Notes under the pieces: generated by a model
The model's input: the letters and a program-made list of their open reading frames with translations, nothing else
What the model was told of the DNA's origin: nothing
Databases searched by the model: none
Made by a program: the position numbers and the translations under genes
Shown: in pieces, positions 1-9,858 of the stretch
Position numbering within the stretch: position 1 is the stretch's first letter
Layout of the letters: each line of letters begins with the position of its first letter
NCBI GenBank assembly: GCA_946965045.2
Contig: OX337235.1
Span: 620,001-684,000 of the forward strand
Direction: 5' to 3'
Length of the DNA stretch: 64,000 bases
Origin: Epithemia pelagica
Taxonomy: Eukaryota; Bacillariophyta; Bacillariophyceae; Surirellales; Surirellaceae

Positions 1-3000
1 GGAGATCCGACTTACTTGGGGACTACTTTGCCCCACATCCCTTCTGATTGGCCTGTGTTGCTCCTTTTGCCTTCAGGATGGACTCGACCTGCGCTTCCGG
101 GCGTACAGTGGCTCACCGTGAATCATACTCGCTGTGGGGGCATTACCACGGCAAGAGTTCAGGTCGGCCGCAGGAATCTTCCACCATTGCATTTTCAAGT
201 GGAGGTCCGGCATACCATTTCGGCCATCCTTGATCATTCGATTCGGCCGGTTTCTTGCTCTGCGGTGGGTCCGTCGCAACCTTGTTATCCGCAGCACAGT
301 CAGCTCTACGTCCGAGACTTGAAACGCCACGTTTTGGTTCCTACGACATTTTTCAAGACAGGCTGGGGCCACCGATGTCTCACTCCTGCTGAGTTGGGCG
401 CCGCTTTCGATCTTCCCTTGTGGCTGTCGCCGACTTCCGAGGCTCATGCTTGGTGGCACTCACATGTTTTGGGCGCCCGCTTCATCCCCATCAAGATCCC
501 TGCTGCTGTGTTGGGTGGAGCACTTCCTCATTTGGAACCCGTCTTTGTCCACCATCTCGACCGGGCTGGCGAAAAGCGTGATGGTCCTCCTCCCCATTCA
601 CCTCCGATGACAAAACGGCCGCGGCTGTCCCCTCCCGTGGACGCTGCTACAAAAGATGGACAGCTCGGCACTTGGTTTGCGTCGCTTCGGGCCTTTCTTC
701 CACATGCGGCTTGGCTGGACGACTCTTTGATTGCAACCAAGGCTACCAAGGCTGATGACGCGGAGGCACCTTATGATTTGTGGGACGGCCGCATTCGGGG
801 CGTCTTTCCCTGGCTCACCGATGCGGCTCTCGCTGGTTTTCGTCTTCTTGGCCTTTGGTGGTGGCGACGTTCCTTGTATCGCAGTTTCCTCTCTTATCTG
901 CGGTCTCGGTTTGGCAATGAGTGGCTGTCGCTTCTACCAGCGGCGCGACAGCGCCAGGGGGGGGGGGGGGGTGATACTTTTTCTCTTTACGATGTTTGCG
1001 TGGCTGGGCGTTCGGTCCTTTCTCAATTGCTGGCGGCCTCCTGGTGGGACTGGGACCAGGGCTCCTCCCTCATTTTCTGGCGGTGGAACGGTCTTCAACA
1101 GCAAAGGGATGCCTGGTTCGGTACCCCTATCCATGTTACTGCTCCTCTTCCACACAACAAACGGCCTCAGCGCGCTCCTACCGCCGATTCTCGGCCGCGT
1201 GTGGCGGCAAAACTCGCCAAGGTCCTGTCTCGCGGTTATTTTGATACGGACGCAACGATTCTTAGTCTAACGGATTATTTTGATGTGCCTAAGGGTGAAT
1301 CTGATATACGCATGGTATACAACGGTACCAGCTCTGGTCTAAACGACTCCCTATGGGCACCAAACTTCTGGCTCCCGACGGCGGAGACTTCATTGCGTCT
1401 GCTTACGACGGCCTCCTACTGCGGCGATATGGACCTAGGGGAAATGTTTCTTAATTTTCCTATGGACCGGAATTTGCGACCATTTGCTGGAGTTGATCTT
1501 CGTCCCATCAAGGACTTGTTCCCTTCGGATCTTTTGGAGGCTGGCTGCACCGACAAAGTTCGGTGGAATAGATTGTTCATGGGCATGCTTCCCAGCCCGT
1601 TTCATGCGGTGGAACAATTCTACTTGGCCGAAGAAGTTGCTCGTGGATCCCCGCACGATCTCTTCAACCCATGTGGATTTGACGAGGTTCGCTTCAATAT
1701 TCCAGGCTCGGCTGATTATTCTCCGGTACGCCCTTGGATAATGAAATGGAACTCGCGGACAAACTCCATTGCTGGGGACTCTGTCACCTACATGGACGAC
1801 ATTCGAATCATCGGATCTTTGGCGGAAAATGCCTGGCAAGTAGGTCGACAGTTGGCTGCGCGCCTTCAATACTTCGGAATCCAGGACGCTCCCAGAAAGC
1901 GACGACCACCCTCCAAAACACCGGGAGCTTGGGCTGGGTCCGTCCAACACATTTCAGACACGGCTGTGTCGAAAACAGTCACTCAAGCAAAGTGGGAAAA
2001 GGGGAAGGCCATCATCGAACAGTACAAGAAAGCCTACGACAATTCTGACTCCCCCTCTTTCTCACACAAACAAATGCAACGCGATGTTGGGTTCCTAGTC
2101 CATCTGGCAATGACTTATGCGTGCATGATGCCATTCCTCAAAGGCTTTTATCTATCAATGAACATGTGGCGAGGCGGACGCAACACGGAAGGATGGAAAC
2201 TATCAGCTAGAGAATGGGTTACTGAGCTACAAGAAAAACTGGATGCACGTGAATACGATACACTGTGTGGTTTCGGTGACGACGGTGACAACGCTGACAA
2301 ACCTCCGCCTCAAATACCTGGAGTACCAAGGTTAAAGACGGATGTTGGGGCACTGGTGGCGCTCTTCGACAGTGACGACCCTCCAGTCATAAAGGTCCGC
2401 TGTGAAACCATCTTTATAGCTTTGTACGGATCCGGAGATGCATCAGGTGCCGGTTTTGGTTCGGCGATTCAATTACCGCAAAAGGGGTTATCATACAGAA
2501 TTGGAGTTTGGGACAGCGATGTTGTGGTTGGAGAATCCTCAAACTGGAGGGAATTCACCAACTGCGTGGAAGCGTTGGAAGAGGAAGCGAACAAAGGGTC
2601 GCTGAAGTCTTCGGAGGTCTTTTTCTTTACAGACAACTCCACAGTCGAAAGATGTTTCTATAAAGGCTCGTCTTCCAGCCCTAAATTGCTCGACCTTGTA
2701 ATTCGTTTGCGACGCCTTGAAATGGCCCATTCACTGAGACTACATATGTCGCATGTCTCGGGGAAGAGAATGATTGCATGGGGGGTGGATGGAATTTCTA
2801 GAGGTCAACTAAACAAGGGAGTCATGGCCGGCCAGCCAATGCTCTCTTTCATCCCTTTGCACAAGACACCGATTCAGATGTCGGATTCCCTGATGGGATG
2901 GGTCAAGTCCTGGCTGGGGCCAAAGACGGAATGGCTAACCCCCATGGACTGGTTTACAACCGCCCACGACATTCGAGGCTGGACAATGCCCACGGAGTCA

Positions 3001-3462
3001 AACAAACTGTCCCTGCCCATACTGAGGCCAGGACACTTTGTCTGGAGCCCTCCAGCCGGCGCTGCGGATGCCGCCCTGGAGGAGCTCCGAAAGATTAGAC
3101 ACAAGAGACAAAAATCAACTCATGTCTTCTTGTGCCATCGTCTGCTTACCCCGCGGTGGTACAGACTAATGCACAAAGCTTGCGACCTTGTCATCGAAAT
3201 CCCAGCGGGAACATCATTTTGGCCCCGTGAAAATTATGAGCCACTCATCGTTGGTTTTGCTTTTCCTTTTCTCAGGTTAAAACCATGGCAGCTGCGCGGG
3301 ACGCCAAAAATGTTCGCAGTGGAAAGGAAATTGCGAGAACTGTGGAAAATTGATGAACTGGGTGGACGGGATCTTTTGCGGAAACTTTGCATTCAGTGTT
3401 GGAAACTGGCCACCATGGTGGAAAGCATGGTGTCCAGAGTGTTATTCTTTGAACGAAGATGA
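1..3462 (+). CDS. DIRS-like retroelement reverse transcriptase-RNase H (5' partial)
   Basis: The frame is open from base 1, so its true start lies left of the window. A reverse transcriptase domain covers the middle: the template-binding region starts near 1,290 and the catalytic YMDD motif is at about 1,792. An RNase H domain follows, with acidic residues in YGSGDASGAGFG (about 2,430), WREFTNCVEA (about 2,550) and FFTDNSTVE (about 2,627), and a closing GVDGISRG. No integrase or aspartic protease motif is present. This order, followed by a second frame with Cys clusters, resembles tyrosine-recombinase (DIRS-type) retroelements of algae and protists; that assignment is inference because no recombinase catalytic region survives. 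A 15-G run at 957-971 codes for glycines without breaking the frame. The protein would copy element RNA and degrade the RNA strand. Confidence 0.75.
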   Translation, partial: GDPTYLGTTLPHIPSDWPVLLLLPSGWTRPALPGVQWLTVNHTRCGGITTARVQVGRRNLPPLHFQVEVRHTISAILDHSIRPVSCSAVGPSQPCYPQHSQLYVRDLKRHVLVPTTFFKTGWGHRCLTPAELGAAFDLPLWLSPTSEAHAWWHSHVLGARFIPIKIPAAVLGGALPHLEPVFVHHLDRAGEKRDGPPPHSPPMTKRPRLSPPVDAATKDGQLGTWFASLRAFLPHAAWLDDSLIATKATKADDAEAPYDLWDGRIRGVFPWLTDAALAGFRLLGLWWWRRSLYRSFLSYLRSRFGNEWLSLLPAARQRQGGGGGDTFSLYDVCVAGRSVLSQLLAASWWDWDQGSSLIFWRWNGLQQQRDAWFGTPIHVTAPLPHNKRPQRAPTADSRPRVAAKLAKVLSRGYFDTDATILSLTDYFDVPKGESDIRMVYNGTSSGLNDSLWAPNFWLPTAETSLRLLTTASYCGDMDLGEMFLNFPMDRNLRPFAGVDLRPIKDLFPSDLLEAGCTDKVRWNRLFMGMLPSPFHAVEQFYLAEEVARGSPHDLFNPCGFDEVRFNIPGSADYSPVRPWIMKWNSRTNSIAGDSVTYMDDIRIIGSLAENAWQVGRQLAARLQYFGIQDAPRKRRPPSKTPGAWAGSVQHISDTAVSKTVTQAKWEKGKAIIEQYKKAYDNSDSPSFSHKQMQRDVGFLVHLAMTYACMMPFLKGFYLSMNMWRGGRNTEGWKLSAREWVTELQEKLDAREYDTLCGFGDDGDNADKPPPQIPGVPRLKTDVGALVALFDSDDPPVIKVRCETIFIALYGSGDASGAGFGSAIQLPQKGLSYRIGVWDSDVVVGESSNWREFTNCVEALEEEANKGSLKSSEVFFFTDNSTVERCFYKGSSSSPKLLDLVIRLRRLEMAHSLRLHMSHVSGKRMIAWGVDGISRGQLNKGVMAGQPMLSFIPLHKTPIQMSDSLMGWVKSWLGPKTEWLTPMDWFTTAHDIRGWTMPTESNKLSLPILRPGHFVWSPPAGAADAALEELRKIRHKRQKSTHVFLCHRLLTPRWYRLMHKACDLVIEIPAGTSFWPRENYEPLIVGFAFPFLRLKPWQLRGTPKMFAVERKLRELWKIDELGGRDLLRKLCIQCWKLATMVESMVSRVLFFERR

Positions 3463-3694
3463 CGGATTCTACATTGCTAGCAAAAACACCTCCTATGGAC
3501 AAGACGATCTAGACCGACTACCTAGTCGCAGAAAGTTGGAAACATCAAACTAGAGATCGATCGGAGGACTTTCTGAAGGCAAGGAAGGGCGACCATCTAA
3601 TCACCCCTTTCGAGTGCGACTTGTGCATATTTCGCAAACTGCGATTCCAGGATCCAATTCGCAGCGATGTGCAAGATACCTACCTTCTACACGC
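3350..3694 (+). pseudogene. Remnant of the second frame of the DIRS-like element
   Basis: Overlapping the end of the RT frame is a second reading frame with a Cys cluster (WCPECY, about 3,430). It breaks by frameshift near 3,510 and continues in another frame as a segment with GDHLITPFECDLCIFR (about 3,588-3,635), a second CxxC cluster. In related algal elements such clusters precede the tyrosine recombinase domain (family knowledge, recalled without a search). Similarity ends near 3,694 and no catalytic Arg/His/Tyr region follows, so the element is cut off here, directly upstream of the next gene. Confidence 0.5.
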
Positions 3695-3827
3695 AAACGT
3701 TCTTGTACAGAACTGCAAACAACGCAAAAAGACGAATCCAGCAAGAACCCTCCTCGAGAAACCAGTGTATCCTTGCAGCAGGCAAAACCGATTCAACGAG
3801 AAGCAGGGGCTACGACTGTGTCGTTGA

Positions 3828-6606
3828 GTGAACAACAAAAGGCACCTTGCTGACGTCAACAACAACAAGACTGTTATTCAAAATGGGTCGGATGAGGAGG
3901 ATGGCAACCGGAAGCGGGCCAGAGTACAGCTTGAGGTGGATGTTGATGAAGCTATAACCCACAAGCCCGAGAATGAGCATCCTCATTCTACTGTAGAAGG
4001 AGAGGACGACCACGAATCGTACGATGCATGGTCGGAGAGCGATGCCGGGTCGGTCAGCATGCTGATAGAAGATGCAGTTACCAACAATGGTCCTCCTCAG
4101 CGCAAGTTGGACATGAAGTGTTTGCAGGAATGTATTAAGAATGGCGAGGCAGCTCTGGAGCAAGTGAATGGCATGGATGTCGTTCTCATCATGGGCAAGA
4201 CGGGTGCTGGAAAGACTACGTTGATTAACGGAATTGCCCGAAAGGAATTGAAAGAAACAGTCATCCAAGAGACAAGTACCGGAGTAACAGTGGAGAAAAA
4301 TGTTTTTATGGCCACGCAGGAGCTTCCCGGCTTTGAGATTGGACATGCCAAACAGTCCATGACCAAATGCCTTCGATGCTTTGCCCCAGAACTTGAAGTT
4401 TCGTCGTCCAAGAAGAAGAGTAGAGTTGTATACGTCGACTCTCCCGGGTTTGAAGACACGGATGGCCCCGAAGTTGACATTGCCACATCGGTGATGATCA
4501 ATCAAGTGGTCAAACGATCCAAAAGTCTTCGATTTGTCATTTTGATCAATTACGCCTCATTGCTCGAAGACCGCGGAGGTTCGATGCGGGCGGTCCTCAA
4601 GCTCATTCATGTGTTTGTTGATGATTTCAAGGCCCACAAGACGAGTTTCACGTTTCTTTTTACGCATATAAATGAGATCAAGGATGTCTCAAAAGACCTG
4701 GCTGGTGCACGAAAATGTCTCTTGAAGGAGTTGATTCGAACCAGAATGGGTACCAATGCATCCGACACAGATGTCGTGCAAATTCTTGACCACATGATCG
4801 ACTACCTAATGAAGCGCAAACATGATCCCAAAAAACCTAAATACCAAATTGTGGACATTTTGCATCCCATTCCGTCAGATTTTGCAAATTTGAAGACGAT
4901 CGTTGAAGAAAGCAAGCCAGTAACAAAGAAGTTTGTCGCAGCTACCTGTGGTCTCTCACCGCAGCTGAAACTGAAACTCGGCGCTGGTCTGGAGAGTATG
5001 TTGCAGCATCTGCGTGTTCTGTTGAACAATAATTCATCGCTTGCAGAGGCCAAGGAGGCCAAGGAGGTTTCTGATTATATGCTTTATTTAATGCGCTTTA
5101 TGGACATTGAAGTGGTCCGTAGCAACGTCACAGCCTGTTCTTCCCTGGCTCAAAAGTACGCAAAACACTTGTGTGATGTCGTGGAAACGGAAACGCGACG
5201 AGGCACGTCGGTACAAGTCAAGTTTGGCCGCTCTAATGTGAAATCGCTCAAGAATGCTCTGGGACAAGTGGAACTGTTGGACAGCTTTTGCGAAGAAGGA
5301 AAACGTTTCAAGGAGGTCAATGCTTTTGTAGACCGTAAAGTTCGAGATTTTCATCAAGAGGCCATGTGTGGATTTGGGTGCGACAACTTGCACATTGTGC
5401 TTGCTCATTTACGTTGCTGGGCTGACGGCTTTGGACAGTTTCAGACTCTCTACCAGAGTGCCCATAGCCATTTCGTCCAGCTGTGCTCGAAGGAGGGTGC
5501 AAATACATTAGTGGCTTCGACCTGGATGGATTTGCTTCTGTATCACAAGACAGTTTGGAGACCTTTGTGGAAACGCTCCGCGATATCGAGCTCGTGTGCA
5601 AACTTGTGGGCCATGCTGCGGAACATGAGATTGACGTTACCGTGCCGCGTCGGGTCGTTGTCAAGGTGAGGCAAGCAATGTTAGAGGCAGTCCAAACAAA
5701 GGCGTCACTTCCAACAAGTGTATGCCCAGAACAACTGGCGGACGTAGCTCGAGTTGCACGGTCCTTAGAATTGTTTCAAAAGTTGGCGAAACGCCACCTC
5801 GTCTTTCCGTCGTTTGATGAAGCATTATCAAGCCACATCCGTAAATTGGGTCAAGAGGTGGCCACGTGCTTCTCGGAAATATATGAGAAAGCCGAAACGG
5901 CAAGTCAGAATTTTGATTCAGGTTGGAATCAAGCTCTCACTAAACTTCAGTATCAGGTTGGTTGCTTTGATGGTCTTCAATCGCCTTGCTGGGGTCCTGT
6001 AAGGGCTGGATTTGCTTCCATCATACGCAAGCTTGAATCTGTTTTGGAAGAACGGATGCGTATTGTCGAAGTTAGAGCGAAAGATGTTTTACAGCATGGG
6101 TTTCGAGACGGGGCCGAAGAGAGAATCGCGATCGATCATCTGGCTGGGTATGAGTGGTTTGACGAATTCCTACATGCCGACCACAAATTTGTGGCTCTGT
6201 CACTGAGGGGAATTCAGAAAAGCTACCAGGAGAGAATTGACTTTGTTTTGCAAGAGATGAAAAAGTACATTTCAGACCTAGTTAGCGATAACCGAGAACG
6301 ACATTCCAAGCTATGTTTGCAAGATTATGTAAGGGAAATTCATGAGATTGGGATTTTTGATACTGGTGTTGCCCCCATGGTATCTGAAGCATTTTCCAGA
6401 CTACAACAGCACATCCAATTGAAAGAAAAACAGGCTGATGAGCTTTTGATAGCCTGGGGGAAAGCGGTTTCGGAATGGAAGAAGCATCTTAACAAACCCG
6501 TCGTTGACGATACCAAAATGGATGATGAACCTCAACAGCAACTTTATGAAGCGGGAAGGCAAGTTGATGATATTTTGGGCAAGATGGAAATGCTTGCTGA
6601 CATGCA
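3828..6606 (+). pseudogene. N-terminal part: P-loop GTPase-like domain plus helical region
   Basis: The first frame (3,828 to about 5,485) opens right after a TGA with a Lys/Arg and Glu/Asp-rich stretch. A GTPase-like domain follows: G1 loop MGKTGAGKTTLING (about 4,192), G3-like VDSPGFEDTDG (about 4,435) and a G4-position FTHINEI (about 4,660) that departs from the usual NKxD/TKxD. The pattern recalls AIG1/septin-like GTPases, but I cannot name the family. Near 5,485 the coding frame shifts: CWADGFGQFQTLYQSAHSHF runs in one frame and SGFDLDGFASVSQDSLETF continues in another, up to the insertion point at 6,606. The second part is helical, with heptad-like Leu/Glu patterns. The out-of-frame continuation to 5,669 is not coding. 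Confidence 0.7.
6602..6606. repeat. Target site duplication ATGCA (left copy)
   Basis: ATGCA lies immediately left of the left LTR and again immediately right of the right LTR (16,340-16,344). Five bases is the usual copia-type target duplication. It defines the LTR limits and shows a simple single insertion. Confidence 0.9.
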
Positions 6607-7338
6607 CTTAATGTAAACAGATATCTAGGTGTTGGTAAAGACACGTGTTAGATATAGGTGGGGTAGTCAACATAGCTCGGGTAGCCAACCTACTGCGGTG
6701 AAACGACGATGGGGCCCTCACCTTCGAATCAGCAACTAGGTCGACTCTCTTTCACAAACAGTTTGGTTACAAACTTTTGGTTTATAAAAAGAGTGAGCTT
6801 ATTCTAAGATGAAAAGTGATTTTGGAGCTGGTTTGATCTCCTCGATCCTCTAGGTATGGAACTTGTTCTATTTGTTCCATAGAGCAGTTCTTTTTGTTCT
6901 GTGCACTAGTGGGAGATCTCACCTCTCCTATTGTATCTTGTTTTGGATCTTTACTCGATGGACTTACCTTTGACACTCTTCAGGTGGCCGGATGGCCTGC
7001 CTGAGATCCATTTGTTTTCTCAATATTGAGAGGAAGATTCGGTATCCGGTGGCTCGCCCGACATGCAAATATATACGGCTGTATAGTGGGCTCGCGGTCT
7101 GGCAAGTTTTTATGTAAATAATATAGTAAGGCGTAAATCACGTAAAGTTCCTTAGTTTTGGCGAGCAGCGCGATCAGTACTCTAAAGCAGCTGCTCGATG
7201 CGTTGAGGTTCAATTGACATGCGTTGAGGTGCAACGCCTGCTTCTGATCGGCATATGGCACGTCTGACCGCACGTCACGCATATAGCTAGAGGAAATAGT
7301 CTAATGTCTAGAGAGTCGAGAGCGGTATTCTATAACTC
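6607..7338 (-). repeat. 3' LTR of copia element 1
   Basis: 732 bp, colinear with 15,608-16,339 without indels and with two substitutions by eye. On the minus strand it begins GAGTTATAG and ends TTAAG. Small ORFs inside it are conserved between the two copies only because the LTRs are duplicates. Confidence 0.92.
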
Positions 7339-7348
7339 TCCCTCTCAT
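7339..7348 (-). other. Polypurine tract of copia element 1
   Basis: On the minus strand, ATGAGAGGGA directly abuts the LTR start GAGTTATAG, giving a purine-rich run at the expected plus-strand priming position. Confidence 0.55.
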
Positions 7349-7389
7349 GGAGTGATTGGTGGAGAATCACGACGTGGTATGATGTCAGC

Positions 7390-9858
7390 TTACCAACCTT
7401 GATTTAATTTGCCGCAGCGCTCAAAGAGCTCTCGATTTTGGCACTTGGTGAGATAGTCTGCCTTTTGATCATTGGTGCCTACCATACTGACCTTTACTCC
7501 TCCGGGATGATCACCGACATGTTCCCAGAAGAAATGTAGGTAATTATTAAAATGTTTTGTCCGGGGTGTAAGGCGTTGCTTGGTAGCTAGGTGGAAAGCT
7601 CCACTGTTGTCTTCAAAGACTTCAGAGAATATAGTTGGCTTTTCAAATGGGAGTTCTAGGTTCTCTAGAAGCTCTTCAATGACTCGTCTTGTTGCAATAA
7701 CACTACGCATTGCTTGAGACAAAGCATGATATTCCGCTTGAAGTGTGCTTAGAGCTACTGAAGATTGAAGTTGCGATCTCCAAATTAGAGGACATCTACA
7801 GAAGGTTAGGATGTATCCCGTTCGTGACTTGGCACTAACCGGGTTATCCTGTGGTTCACAACCATGGAGTCCCGCAAAATCAGCGTCTACATAACAATCT
7901 AGCTTGAAATCTTTAGTTGGAGTAAAGATTGTACCTTTGTCCTTGGTTCTTGATAGATAACGAACAATGGTCTTGATGGCTGTTGCATGTGACTTTTTAG
8001 GTGCTGAACTGAATCTAGCGACTTGACTAACTGCGAAGGCTATATCAGGTCTGGTATTCGTGGATAAATAGAGTAGCATTCCGACTATGGAGCTATAATG
8101 CCAGCTTTCTTTCATGGGCTCACCATCGGGATCGCTGCCGAGACCTAGCTGAGTCGCTGGGGTCCAATTCGGATTGCAGTCGTGTAGTCCCGTGGCATTT
8201 ATTATCTTGGCAATTAACCCCTTCTTGGTCATAGTAATAGACTTATTCTCATTTCGAATAAAGTTGATGCCCAAATAGTCGGTGAAATTGCCTTCTTTCT
8301 TAAGTGATAGGCCTTTCTTCTGTAGTCGTTCGATTAAATCATCAATAAGTTTCATATCAGGGGCACAAACGCCACAGTCGTCAACCCATAGAAAAATGAT
8401 GATGTTGGACTTGTAAAGAAGACATTCGTCATGCTTACTTGATTTGAAACCGTCTTCCTTAAGCGCTTGTACTAGATGGATATACCACAATCTAGGTGCA
8501 GAAGACAGGCCATATAGACTTTTGATGAGTCTTAAGCAGGTCGTTCCGGGCTTACTAGATCGAAACCCTCTAGGTAGATGAATCCATACAGGTTCATCTA
8601 AGGTAGCCTGTACAAATGCGTTGTTGAAATCGATACACGCAAGTTCCCAACCCAAGATTAAACTAAGGGTGAGCACAATACGGATAGTACTCCAGTGAAC
8701 CACTGGACTATAGTTCTCTTGTTCCGTTTCTTGTAGGTCTCCTCTAACACAATATCGAGCCTTATGCTTGATAATATCTCCGTCTGGAGATCGCTTGCGT
8801 TTGAATACCCATGTCCCAGGTAAAATTCGTGTATTAGCCTGGGATTGAGGGACTTCTTCCCAAGTTCCTTTCTCCTCTAGTTCGGTTATTTCCTTGCTAG
8901 CTGCCGCTTTCCATTTCTCTATGTCTGTATCTCGCATAGCCTCATCGTAAGAGAGGGTGTCGGGATCAGAGAGAGAAGCTTTGTGAACTGTTAAAAGGTC
9001 ACTAGGCTCATGAGATGGTGGCATTAGAGAAGGGAGGTTTGCTAGATTGCCTTCTTCAACTAAGCGGGTAGGTCGTTTAATAGTCCTAGCAGATCTCCTA
9101 GTTGGAAGGATCGTCGGTTGGACTGCACGTGGAGGCGGTCGCGGTGGTAATCTAGCTGGAGAAGGAGAAGGGTTGTGAAGAGGGGACTCCCTCTGAGACG
9201 GCGACTCCCTCGGAGAAATGGTAACCTTGTGGGGTGACAGATGGGGAGAAGGCAAACAAGGGGTACTCGGAGCTGTAGATTCAACTCCTGATGATACGGA
9301 CACCTGTCTTTGAGGTGTCTGGTTAGTTGTCTCCCTCTGAGGAGGTGACTCCAACGATGTGGTCAATGGAGTTGGAGTGGGATCCTCACTGGGAGTTGGT
9401 AAAGAAGCGGAGAGTGGCACTGGGAGTGGACGTGTGTTAGGTGTAGATGATGACGTCAACGGAAGATATGGTTGGCGAGTAGCAATTCGTTGTGCGACAT
9501 CTGATTGACGTCGAAGATACGTATTTTGGGTAGCTTCATCAATAGTAGTAGGGGAGTCTAGATCGTCCGTTTCGGATGAATCATCAGTGATATATTGATA
9601 TGCAGAATCTCCAAACAGGCGATACCAAGGTTCGGATGCAAAGTCCGGAAGCTGGTCGACAGACATGGCAATAGTGCTGAACCAATCGTCGAACACTACA
9701 TGGAACTGGGGCGTAATATAGCCAGTTTGAGGATTTAAGACTAATGGAACAGTACTGGCATGTTGCGTACTTAACCCCATAAGTTGGCAGCGAATAGATT
9801 TTGGCTTCCAGCGGGGTAGCTTCTTCCCGTCTGCATGGGACACGTGTGAAAACATCAT
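7390..9858 (-). CDS. Copia element 1 integrase C-terminus, reverse transcriptase and RNase H
   Basis: An open frame of up to 822 codons ending at TAA 7,390-7,392. It starts with the tail of the integrase region (DGKKLPRWKPKS, then QFHVVFDDWF) and a Pro/Ser-rich linker. The RVT_2-type reverse transcriptase follows: FNNAFVQATLDEPVW, LIKSLYGLSSAPRLW and the catalytic FLWVDDCGV (about 8,375). RNase H of copia type follows: YVDADFAGL, TLQAEYHALS, EDNSGAFHLA and QKADYLTK. The first ATG at 9,856-9,858 is probably not a real start, because the frame is the shifted continuation of the upstream polyprotein (overlap 9,584-9,858). RT and RNase H look intact. Confidence 0.88.
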   Translation of the reverse strand: MMFSHVSHADGKKLPRWKPKSIRCQLMGLSTQHASTVPLVLNPQTGYITPQFHVVFDDWFSTIAMSVDQLPDFASEPWYRLFGDSAYQYITDDSSETDDLDSPTTIDEATQNTYLRRQSDVAQRIATRQPYLPLTSSSTPNTRPLPVPLSASLPTPSEDPTPTPLTTSLESPPQRETTNQTPQRQVSVSSGVESTAPSTPCLPSPHLSPHKVTISPRESPSQRESPLHNPSPSPARLPPRPPPRAVQPTILPTRRSARTIKRPTRLVEEGNLANLPSLMPPSHEPSDLLTVHKASLSDPDTLSYDEAMRDTDIEKWKAAASKEITELEEKGTWEEVPQSQANTRILPGTWVFKRKRSPDGDIIKHKARYCVRGDLQETEQENYSPVVHWSTIRIVLTLSLILGWELACIDFNNAFVQATLDEPVWIHLPRGFRSSKPGTTCLRLIKSLYGLSSAPRLWYIHLVQALKEDGFKSSKHDECLLYKSNIIIFLWVDDCGVCAPDMKLIDDLIERLQKKGLSLKKEGNFTDYLGINFIRNENKSITMTKKGLIAKIINATGLHDCNPNWTPATQLGLGSDPDGEPMKESWHYSSIVGMLLYLSTNTRPDIAFAVSQVARFSSAPKKSHATAIKTIVRYLSRTKDKGTIFTPTKDFKLDCYVDADFAGLHGCEPQDNPVSAKSRTGYILTFCRCPLIWRSQLQSSVALSTLQAEYHALSQAMRSVIATRRVIEELLENLELPFEKPTIFSEVFEDNSGAFHLATKQRLTPRTKHFNNYLHFFWEHVGDHPGGVKVSMVGTNDQKADYLTKCQNRELFERCGKLNQGW

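Noticed and set aside
5483-5511. A 29-nt GT...AG stretch that would repair the frame break in the giant gene
   Set aside because: Far shorter than the 79-147 nt introns seen elsewhere in the window, and it would remove plausible coding sequence; a frameshift is simpler.
6980-7282. 100-codon minus-strand frame repeated at 15,981-16,283
   Set aside because: Lies inside the LTR; conserved only because the two LTRs are copies of each other.
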